Source: Candidatus Ornithomonoglobus intestinigallinarum (GTDB lineage Bacteria > Bacillota > Clostridia > UBA1381). From it: a stretch of 56,762 nucleotides of DNA. The notes under the pieces are model-generated. The model was not told the origin of the DNA. It saw only the letters and a list, made by a program, of their open reading frames with translations, and did not search any database. The position numbers were made by a program, and so were the translations under genes. Of this stretch, positions 50,729 to 56,762 are shown in pieces. The stretch covers positions 1-56,762 of the forward strand of contig DVLU01000001.1 in assembly GCA_018715365.1 (NCBI GenBank), read 5' to 3'. The first letter of the stretch is position 1. Each line of letters opens with the position of its first letter.

Positions 50729-52312
50729 TTATACCGTTTCGCTTGAGCCGGCTTTGTTTAAATATTCCTCGTACATGCTGCGTATTTTTTCGTTATAGCT
50801 GCTGCGTAATTCATCAACGCGGGCGTAATTATATGACAGCCTTAAATCAAGCCCGTGAAGCTTCTTGCCGTTAAGATAGTCTATAAGAGTAATGTCATTT
50901 TCAAGAGAAACACCTATACTATTGAAGCCATCCTCAAGACCGACCTGATAAAAGGTTACTTTGCTTGTATAAATGTGAGAATCAAGCACATTTGCCGCCA
51001 CAACGGCCGCGTGTATACGCGGCATTTTGTTCGTGGTTATAAAAGTGCCGAGGTTTCTTGTGAGCCCGCGTGACATTGCCGTTCCTATTATGTCATGCTC
51101 TTCATAAACGGAAACATTGAAACCGATTAAAACACCGAGCATTATTTTAAAGAAATGACGGTATTCTATCTGCTCGTCGGGGCGGAAGCTCTTGTCCTCA
51201 TAGCCGTTTATAATTCCGGCTGCCGCAACGGCGCCGATTGCCTCCTCCGCCCAGTGACCGGAAATATCGGTCAGCTCGTTTTCGCGCGGCGAGTTTTCGT
51301 CAAGCCCCAGAAGCTTATACGCCATAATTGCCGCTTCGGCTCTTGTTACGGTGTTTTGCGGCCTGAACGTTTTATCCTCATAGCCCTGCATAAAACCGAG
51401 ATCGGCAAGTGCGTTTACGGAAGCTATTTCCTCTTTTGTGTAAGCATCATCTCCCGTTTCCGGTATATCAGAAAATGCGCACGGAGTGCCGATATATTTT
51501 GACAGCGTGTCGGTATCCTCGATCGGCGCGTCAGAGAACGGATAATCGGCGCTCAAATCCTCATAAATATGCTCGGTTACGTTTTGTTTGTGTGACTGAA
51601 TATCGTTTAAAAAGCCTGTCATGTAGCTTGCATCGTAAACGGTCCACGCATTTAAAATTTTAATCTCGTTGTCGGTTATAACGGCATAAGGGTCTTCAAC
51701 GCTTTGAAGCGGAATATATTTTGTGCCGTCGGCCGATTCTATTTTAAACGCGTTTACCGTTGTAAAATTTACCACGATATCTTCGTAAACGGTTTCAAGC
51801 TGATTATATTTGACCAATTGTATCGAGGTTATGCCGTTTACTTCTTTAAGTATGTCGGCGATTTTTTCGAAATCGGCTATATCGTTTATAAATTCAAGAT
51901 AAAAATACGCTTCGCTTGTGCCATCCTGTGCCGATGAATCCACAGGGTTGAAATTCATATGCTCGTAATCGCCTTCATTTATAAAAAGGTAATACCAGCC
52001 GTCCCAGGTTGTTGAGCTTTTAACAAGCCATGCCCTTGAATGATTCACCGAGCCGTCCGAGTTTTCCTCGTGTATTCGTATCGCCTGTTCGGGGTGTATA
52101 TAATGCTTTATCGCTCCGCACGGGCGGTTTTGCTTATTATAGTATACCGTTTCCTGAAGCTCATCGCAATCGGGAACGGTTGTTATATTTTCGGCAAACA
52201 GCATGTCCCTGACCTCGTCCGCCGTTATCGGCTCGGCCGAGAATGCCGGCAGAGAAATGACAGGCAGCATTGACAATGCAACAACCGTACTTAAAAGTTT
52301 TTTTATCTTCAT
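50729..52312 (-). CDS. SLH-domain surface protein in the BlaI/M56 operon
   Basis: A 527-residue exported protein. Signal peptide about 1-25 (FSAE). An alpha/beta N-terminal region of unknown fold (about 27-270) is followed by SLH repeats: about 290-345 (CAFSDIPETGDDAYTKEEI..ADLGFMQGYEDKTFRP), 350-405 (LTDISGHWAEEAIGAVAAAGIINGYEDKSFRP) and a third degenerate one up to about 450. The C-terminal tail is charged and helical. No enzyme motif is recognised. It lies 25 bp after the M56 protease gene and has no promoter of its own, so it belongs to the regulon of the neighbouring repressor. A surface effector for cell-envelope stress is inferred. Confidence 0.82.
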   Translation of the reverse strand: MKIKKLLSTVVALSMLPVISLPAFSAEPITADEVRDMLFAENITTVPDCDELQETVYYNKQNRPCGAIKHYIHPEQAIRIHEENSDGSVNHSRAWLVKSSTTWDGWYYLFINEGDYEHMNFNPVDSSAQDGTSEAYFYLEFINDIADFEKIADILKEVNGITSIQLVKYNQLETVYEDIVVNFTTVNAFKIESADGTKYIPLQSVEDPYAVITDNEIKILNAWTVYDASYMTGFLNDIQSHKQNVTEHIYEDLSADYPFSDAPIEDTDTLSKYIGTPCAFSDIPETGDDAYTKEEIASVNALADLGFMQGYEDKTFRPQNTVTRAEAAIMAYKLLGLDENSPRENELTDISGHWAEEAIGAVAAAGIINGYEDKSFRPDEQIEYRHFFKIMLGVLIGFNVSVYEEHDIIGTAMSRGLTRNLGTFITTNKMPRIHAAVVAANVLDSHIYTSKVTFYQVGLEDGFNSIGVSLENDITLIDYLNGKKLHGLDLRLSYNYARVDELRSSYNEKIRSMYEEYLNKAGSSETV

Positions 52313-52337
52313 AGCAATTCTATCCTTTCACCTTATT

Positions 52338-54014
52338 TTACTCATATACTCCGTAATGTTCCAACAGGTCATTGTCGGTTTCCTCGTAAACATATGAGCT
52401 GATGTTTTCGGTTGAGCCGTAGGCTCTTAAAATATATTCGTGTCCCTGTTTTAAGCTTACGTAAACACCACCCGAAATCTGTTTATCAACAATAAGCCTG
52501 TTTCTGTCCGAAGCGTCGTATACCGCGACATTATACTTACTGTTGTAGCCGTATCCGCGTGTGATACGCACAATACAGTCCTCGGACGCGGTAAACCTAT
52601 TTTCCATAGCAGCAAGACCTGTGTCCGCAAAATTATAATTGAAAACGCACGGTTCGTCCGGCAGTGAGGGTATAAGCGGCTCGCTTGTAGGTGCGGCCGT
52701 TACGCCGGCAGCAGTATTGCTTTCCGTAAATACGTATTCCAAAGCGCTGCTTTCCCCGATGTTTTCCTCAGCGCCTTCCCAAACGCCGCTTTCTTCAATG
52801 ATCATATCCTCCGCGGCGCGGCTTGTATTCTCCGCCTGCGCCGTGATCTCGGCCGGAGGCTCGGTTGCGGTGATTTCGGGAGCTGCGGCGGGGGAGGGAA
52901 CGGCTGACGGCGCAGCGGTGCCCGGCGCCGCCGGCGTTTCCGTGCTCTGCGGAATTTCGGCTATAAGCCCGAACAATCCGCCCTGCGGCGTTTTTTCTTC
53001 ATTTCGCCCGCTGTCCGAAACAGCCTCCTTCACCTTGTCCGGCAAAACCTCGGCCGCCGTTTCAAAGCCGAACGCCGTAACGCTGCATACGGCTATTGCC
53101 ATTGCCGACATGGCCGCTCCAATCCTTGCGGGCAGCGACAGCCGTTTGAATTCGATTATCTTGGTCAGCCTGTGCACAACGCTTTCATGCGTCGTTGCCA
53201 TTGCCGTTGTGTGGCTTATAAGAGCCTTTCCGCTGCGCTCAACCACCGATAAAAGCAGCAGGCCGTACTTTTTCCTGTATGCCTTGTCAGCGTCCTTTAA
53301 AACCGATTCGTCGCAGCAAAGCTCGCATGCCGTGTTTATCGCGGCGCGGAGCTTTCTTGCAAGCGGATTAAACCAGTGAAGCGCGCACACAACCGACGAG
53401 CACAGCTTTATCGGTAAATCCATATGCTTAACGTGCGTAAGCTCATGACGGAATATAAGCGAAAGGTCGCGCTCCGAAAAATCCTTCTCGGGGATTATTA
53501 CCGACGGAAAAAGTATTCCGAATAAAAGCGGCGATTTTATGCACGGGCTTGTACGCACCTGAACGCTTCGCCTTACGCCCGCGTCGGCGCTTATGCGCCT
53601 GCATATTGCGTCAAGCTTTGGGTCAAAAGACAGCGCGCTTGCATTTAAAAGCCTGCTTCTCATATGAAAATATTCGTAAATAAGCTTGGCAAACGATACC
53701 GCAGCGCCGGCGATATAAATAATCGCGGCAATATCTGCCGGCTTGACCGTAAACGGCGCGCCTTGCACCTCGCCGGCCGGCATACCCTCAACCGGCACAA
53801 ACCCTCCCGCCTGAGGTATTGTCACCGTAAAAAGCTTGGGTATGGAAAACATCGCGCCGCACGGCACAATAAAAAGCAAAACAGCGGTAACAAGCATCGC
53901 ATAATACCAGCTGGCCGATTTTTTGCCGGTGCGCGAATACAGCGCCTCGCCGGCAATATACATTATACTGCCCGAAACGCTCATCATAAGCAGCGCGTAT
54001 AAAAATCCTCCCAT
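52338..54014 (-). CDS. M56-family membrane sensor-protease (BlaR1-like) with non-beta-lactam sensor domain
   Basis: A 558-residue membrane protein. Transmembrane helices lie at about 5-25, 37-57, 93-113 and 300-320. The zinc-protease motif HELTH (about 190-194) sits in the cytoplasmic domain, as in BlaR1/MecR1. After the last helix a Pro/Thr/Ala/Glu-rich linker (about 345-450) leads to a small beta-rich extracellular domain (about 460-558, FNYNFADTG...). The penicillin-binding sensor of BlaR1 is missing, so the ligand is not a beta-lactam seen by a PBP fold. By family logic it cleaves the repressor encoded upstream when the signal arrives. Confidence 0.85.
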   Translation of the reverse strand: MGGFLYALLMMSVSGSIMYIAGEALYSRTGKKSASWYYAMLVTAVLLFIVPCGAMFSIPKLFTVTIPQAGGFVPVEGMPAGEVQGAPFTVKPADIAAIIYIAGAAVSFAKLIYEYFHMRSRLLNASALSFDPKLDAICRRISADAGVRRSVQVRTSPCIKSPLLFGILFPSVIIPEKDFSERDLSLIFRHELTHVKHMDLPIKLCSSVVCALHWFNPLARKLRAAINTACELCCDESVLKDADKAYRKKYGLLLLSVVERSGKALISHTTAMATTHESVVHRLTKIIEFKRLSLPARIGAAMSAMAIAVCSVTAFGFETAAEVLPDKVKEAVSDSGRNEEKTPQGGLFGLIAEIPQSTETPAAPGTAAPSAVPSPAAAPEITATEPPAEITAQAENTSRAAEDMIIEESGVWEGAEENIGESSALEYVFTESNTAAGVTAAPTSEPLIPSLPDEPCVFNYNFADTGLAAMENRFTASEDCIVRITRGYGYNSKYNVAVYDASDRNRLIVDKQISGGVYVSLKQGHEYILRAYGSTENISSYVYEETDNDLLEHYGVYE

Positions 54015-54026
54015 TATGCCGCCCTC

Positions 54027-54383
54027 CTATTCGATATTTTCAAACCACTCGCGCAGCTCGTCAAGCTCCTCCTTGTCGGGATGGCCGCCGCCGTAAAGCG
54101 CGGCAAAAAAACTCGACAAGGAACCCGAATGCGTTTCCTTCAAAAACTCCTCCGTCTGAATTTTCTTGTATTCCTCCTCGCTTATTTTCGCCCTGTAAAA
54201 GTTCGTTTTTCCGTTCTTGCGCGTTTCTATAACGCCTTTGTCCGTAAGACGCTTTAAAAATGTGAGCACGGTCGTTTTTTTCCTTTGCGTATTCAGACGC
54301 TCCAGTATATACGCGGTCGTCACCTCGCAGCCGGCGTCCCATATAATGCGCATTATATCCATTTCGGAATCCGAAATCCTCAT
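54027..54383 (-). CDS. BlaI/MecI-family transcriptional repressor
   Basis: A 118-residue winged-helix repressor. ISDSEMDIMRIIWDAGCEVTTAYILERLN (about 3-31) is the characteristic N-terminus. The recognition helix region KKTTVLTFLKRLTDKGVIETRKNGKTNFYRAKIS (about 35-68) is intact, and a C-terminal dimerisation helix ends DELREWFENIE. The paired M56 protease is expected to cut it between the domains. Three inverted repeats upstream are its probable operators, so the operon is autoregulated. The spacing to the protease gene is 12 bp. Ligand and wider regulon are unknown. Confidence 0.9.
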   Translation of the reverse strand: MRISDSEMDIMRIIWDAGCEVTTAYILERLNTQRKKTTVLTFLKRLTDKGVIETRKNGKTNFYRAKISEEEYKKIQTEEFLKETHSGSLSSFFAALYGGGHPDKEELDELREWFENIE

Positions 54384-54427
54384 TTCCGTATTTACCTCCG
54401 GTTTGAATTTTATTTTGCAAAATAATT

Positions 54428-54502
54428 TTCTACAAAGCGTAGAATATTGTGCACAAAATATTCTACATCATGTAGTCTATTTATATTCTACACCATATAG
54501 AA
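54428..54502. promoter_or_regulatory. Three tandem 17-bp BlaI-type operators
   Basis: TTCTACAAAGCGTAGAA (54428-54444), TTCTACATCATGTAGTC (54461-54477) and TTCTACACCATATAGAA (54486-54502). The consensus TTCTACA-N3-TGTAGAA contains the TACA/TGTA core of BlaI/CopY operators with a 3-nt centre. The third overlaps the -10 box and spacer; the other two lie in the leader. Confidence 0.8.
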
Positions 54503-54513
54503 TGTTTTGTCAA
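54485..54513 (-). promoter_or_regulatory. Promoter of blaI-M56-SLH
   Basis: Minus strand TTGACA (54508-54513), 17-nt spacer, TAGAAT (54485-54490). The -10 lies inside the first operator, so bound repressor would exclude polymerase. Leader about 95 nt. Confidence 0.82.
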
Positions 54514-54571
54514 GCGCTTTTTAAAGAAATATTAAAAAAATTATCAAATATTTCATCATAAAATCGGAAAA

Positions 54572-54604
54572 GCACTTGAAAAATCAAGTGCAATCGGTTA
54601 TAAT
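54572..54604 (+). promoter_or_regulatory. Promoter of tyrS with an overlapping palindrome
   Basis: TTGAAA (54576-54581), 17-nt spacer, TATAAT (54599-54604). The -35 lies inside GCACTTGA-AAAA-TCAAGTGC (54572-54591), an 8-bp inverted repeat. The leader to ATG 54678 is about 65 nt, too short for a T-box, and no T-box motif is present. Confidence 0.78.
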
Positions 54605-54677
54605 AATAGGCACGGAATAATTATTGCCGCATTTTTTGCATAATTACCCGGCGGCGGAAATTGAACGGAGGATATTG

Positions 54678-55898
54678 ATGGAAGAAAACGTATTTGACGT
54701 CTTAAAGGAGCGCGGACTTATTGCGCAGACGACGCACGAAGAAGAAATAAGAGAGCTTTTGGGAAAAGAAAAGGTTACATTTTATATAGGCTTTGACCCC
54801 ACGGCCGACAGCCTGCACGTAGGCCATTTTCTGCAGATGGTTGTAATGCGCCATATGCAGCAGCACGGTCACAGGCCGATTGCGCTTGTCGGCGGCGGAA
54901 CGGGACATATAGGCGACCCGTCGGGAAGAACCGATATGCGTCAGATGATGACGGAGGAAACGATAAATCATAACTGCGAATGTTTCAAAAAGCAGCTTTC
55001 GAAGGTAATAGATTTTTCGGACGGCAAAGCGATAATGGTAAACAACGCCGACTGGCTTTTGGACCTTAACTATATAGAATTTTTAAGGGACATAGGCGCG
55101 TGCTTCTCGGTAAACAAGATGCTCACGGCCGAGTGCTTCAAGCAGCGTCTTGAAAAGGGGCTGTCGTTCCTTGAATTTAACTATATGCTGATGCAGAGCT
55201 ACGACTTTTTGATGCTGAACCGTAAATACGGCTGCAAATTGGAGCTTGGCGGCGACGACCAGTGGAGCAATATCCTGGGCGGAATAGACCTTTGCCGCAG
55301 AAAGGATCAGACGCAGGTTTACGGTATGACGTTTACGCTTCTCACAACGAGCGAAGGCAAAAAGATGGGCAAAACGCAGTCGGGCGCAGTATGGCTCGAT
55401 CCCGAAAAAACAACGCCGTATGATTTTTACCAGTACTGGGTAAACGTTGACGATAACGACGTTATAAAATGCCTTAAGCTTTTGACATTCGTTCCCATGG
55501 ACAAAATACGCGAAATGGAAAAATGGGAGGGACGCGAGCTTAACGAAGCAAAAAGAACCCTTGCATACGAGGTTACAAAGCTCGTTCACGGCGAGGATGA
55601 AGCCGAACGCTGCAAAAAGACGGCGGAAGAGGTGTTTGCGAAGGGCGGCGTAAGCGACGATATGCCGACTACCGTCATACCCGACGCCGTCGGAATGGGT
55701 GTACTCGATATGCTCGTTAAAACGGGGCTGCTCTCATCAAAGGGCGAGGCGAGAAGGCTTGTCCAGCAAAACGGACTTTCGATAAACGATGAAAAGTATA
55801 CCGACCCGCAGGGCGTTGTCACTGCCGATATGATAACCGAAAACGGTATTATAATCAAAAAGGGCAAGAAGGTATATCACAGAGTGGTATTAAATTAA
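54678..55898 (+). CDS. tyrS: Tyrosyl-tRNA synthetase
   Basis: A 406-residue class I synthetase. The catalytic domain shows [17 protein letters not shown] (HIGH-type motif, about 35-51), tyrosine-binding residues in QSYDFLML and [10 protein letters not shown], and the KMSKS-type loop [10 protein letters not shown]. The C-terminal S4 RNA-binding domain (about 340-406) has [26 protein letters not shown] 54678, with ACGGAGGA upstream, is chosen; the in-frame ATG at 54624 lacks an RBS and adds unrelated residues. The position is unlinked to translation genes. Normal length. Confidence 0.95.
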   Translation: MEENVFDVLKERGLIAQTTHEEEIRELLGKEKVTFYIGFDPTADSLHVGHFLQMVVMRHMQQHGHRPIALVGGGTGHIGDPSGRTDMRQMMTEETINHNCECFKKQLSKVIDFSDGKAIMVNNADWLLDLNYIEFLRDIGACFSVNKMLTAECFKQRLEKGLSFLEFNYMLMQSYDFLMLNRKYGCKLELGGDDQWSNILGGIDLCRRKDQTQVYGMTFTLLTTSEGKKMGKTQSGAVWLDPEKTTPYDFYQYWVNVDDNDVIKCLKLLTFVPMDKIREMEKWEGRELNEAKRTLAYEVTKLVHGEDEAERCKKTAEEVFAKGGVSDDMPTTVIPDAVGMGVLDMLVKTGLLSSKGEARRLVQQNGLSINDEKYTDPQGVVTADMITENGIIIKKGKKVYHRVVLN

Positions 55899-55905
55899 AT
55901 TAAAT

Positions 55906-55933
55906 GGGGCTGCGTCCGCAATCGGGCAGCCCC
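55906..55933 (+). terminator. Terminator of tyrS
   Basis: GGGGCTGC (55906-55913) and GCAGCCCC (55926-55933) with an inner CCG/CGG pair, followed within 5 nt by a T run (GTGTGATTTTT), 8 bp after the stop. Confidence 0.85.
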
Positions 55934-55980
55934 GTGTGATTTTTAATGCGGCGGGGCCGTCATTCGTTTTAAAATAAAGT

Positions 55981-56748
55981 ATGAAAAGATATACATTCTT
56001 AAGCGGTGCGGCGCTGAAATATATTGCTGTTATCGCCATGCTCATCGATCACGTAAGCAAGACGGTAATATTTACGCTTATCGAAAACGCCGCGCCGTTT
56101 ATCGCGCTGGAAAGCTACGGCGCGCTGACGCTGTTTAATAAAAGCATCCTTCAGGGGATGGGCACCGTTGCCTTCCCTCTTTTTTGCTTTTTGCTTTCGG
56201 AGGGCTTTTATTACACGAAAAACCGCGCCAAATACGCAGGTATGCTCTTTCTTTTTGCGCTTATTTCCGAGCTGCCGTTTGACATGGTCTTTTTCGGAGG
56301 CTATACGATGTCCGCGGGCACGTTCCCGTTTTATTTCGGCGCGCAGAACGTCTTTTTTACGCTCTTTTTGGGGCTGTGCGCAATGTGCTGCGCAGATGCC
56401 GCAAAGCGCGGCGGCGCAAAAAACATTGCGGTCGGAATATTCGGTACGGCCGCCGCGGCCGCCGCGGCGTCTGTAATATCGTGCGATTACACATGGTACG
56501 GCGTTTTGCTCATAGCCGCGTTTTATATAATGCGCGGAAACCGCATTTTTGCGATTGTTTTGTTTCTTGCGCTTTTTGTGCTTTACAGGCAGACGTTCCC
56601 GAGCGTCTGGACGCTCATTGCCTGCGCGGTTATATTTTTCTATAACGGCAAACGCGGAAATATAAAAAATAAATATTTCTTCTATATTTTTTATCCGCTC
56701 CATCTGTCGCTGATATTTATTGCGATGTTTTTAATCAGGTATTTTTAG
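55981..56748 (+). CDS. TraX-family integral membrane protein
   Basis: A 255-residue polytopic membrane protein with about eight hydrophobic helices. The N-terminus LKYIAVIAMLIDHVSKT, the block GTVAFPLFCFLLSEGFYYTKNRAKY and ALISELPFDMVFFG are the TraX family signature. TraX acetylates F-pilin in conjugative plasmids, but chromosomal Firmicutes homologues are common without conjugation genes and are thought to be membrane O-acyltransferase-like. No conjugation genes are here. The putative RBS before ATG 55981 is weak. Downstream only 14 bases of the window remain. Confidence 0.85.
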   Translation: MKRYTFLSGAALKYIAVIAMLIDHVSKTVIFTLIENAAPFIALESYGALTLFNKSILQGMGTVAFPLFCFLLSEGFYYTKNRAKYAGMLFLFALISELPFDMVFFGGYTMSAGTFPFYFGAQNVFFTLFLGLCAMCCADAAKRGGAKNIAVGIFGTAAAAAAASVISCDYTWYGVLLIAAFYIMRGNRIFAIVLFLALFVLYRQTFPSVWTLIACAVIFFYNGKRGNIKNKYFFYIFYPLHLSLIFIAMFLIRYF

Positions 56749-56762
56749 CCCGAACGGAATAT

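Noticed and set aside
55981-56748. Evidence of a conjugative element from the TraX-like gene
   Set aside because: TraX homologues are common on Firmicutes chromosomes and no other transfer genes are present.

Overview
The window looks like a chromosomal segment of an anaerobic, endospore-forming, carbohydrate-degrading bacterium of the Clostridia. Three things point there. There are sporulation-linked genes (spoIIM, a dacF-type carboxypeptidase). There is fermentative glycyl-radical metabolism (pyruvate formate-lyase with its activase). There are many secreted glycanases together with S-layer-homology (SLH) proteins. Vegetative promoters are easy to see as TTGACA-N17-TATAAT. I cannot name the species; a gut or digester pectin/hemicellulose degrader is the best guess.

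Layout. 1-3.2 kb: the end of a beta-helix protein, a PhnP-like metallo-hydrolase, a secreted jelly-roll protein and a 59-residue small protein. 3.3-9.2 kb (minus): two secreted arabinanases (GH43 with LamG). 9.4-14 kb: a conserved sporulation/cell-wall neighbourhood, spoIIM-xerD-dacF, with a membrane-anchored GH26-like enzyme between xerD and dacF. 14-17.2 kb (minus): iron alcohol dehydrogenase, Rrf2 regulator, serine acetyltransferase, then a stand-alone structured RNA gene with its own promoter and terminator. 17.4-18.9 kb: an SGNH-like protein and LarE. 19-21.6 kb (minus): a GH53 galactanase. 21.7-24.9 kb (minus): a pyruvate formate-lyase whose glycyl-radical domain is a separate gene, plus activase. 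25.2-30.4 kb: bioY with a BirA-type operator, a DeoR regulator, and a divergent PHP / SGNH esterase / PfkB kinase / polyol dehydrogenase operon.

30.5-50.7 kb holds the main accessory system. A divergent AraC regulator faces a 12-gene, roughly 19 kb co-directional operon. It encodes a sugar-binding lipoprotein, two permeases, two very large secreted clan-A glycosidase-like proteins, a non-enzymatic secreted jelly-roll protein, two SLH surface proteins, a cytosolic GH43, a TIM-barrel sugar isomerase-like enzyme, another secreted protein and a second member of the small-protein family. Surface proteins would bind and cut the glycan, the ABC transporter would import oligomers (its ATPase is not here), and the GH43 and isomerase would finish them inside. 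With the GH53 and the two arabinanases, pectic side chains (arabinan, galactan) are the likeliest food, but the substrate of the large operon is not readable from sequence.

50.7-54.5 kb (minus) is a BlaI repressor / M56 sensor-protease / SLH protein operon with three tandem operators. The window ends with tyrS and a TraX-family membrane protein.

Recurring themes are an unnamed C-terminal module shared by four secreted proteins, two paralogous small proteins placed last in operons behind secreted proteins, and several GGGCTGC-type terminator hairpins. I saw no tRNA, rRNA, CRISPR array, transposase or prophage genes.
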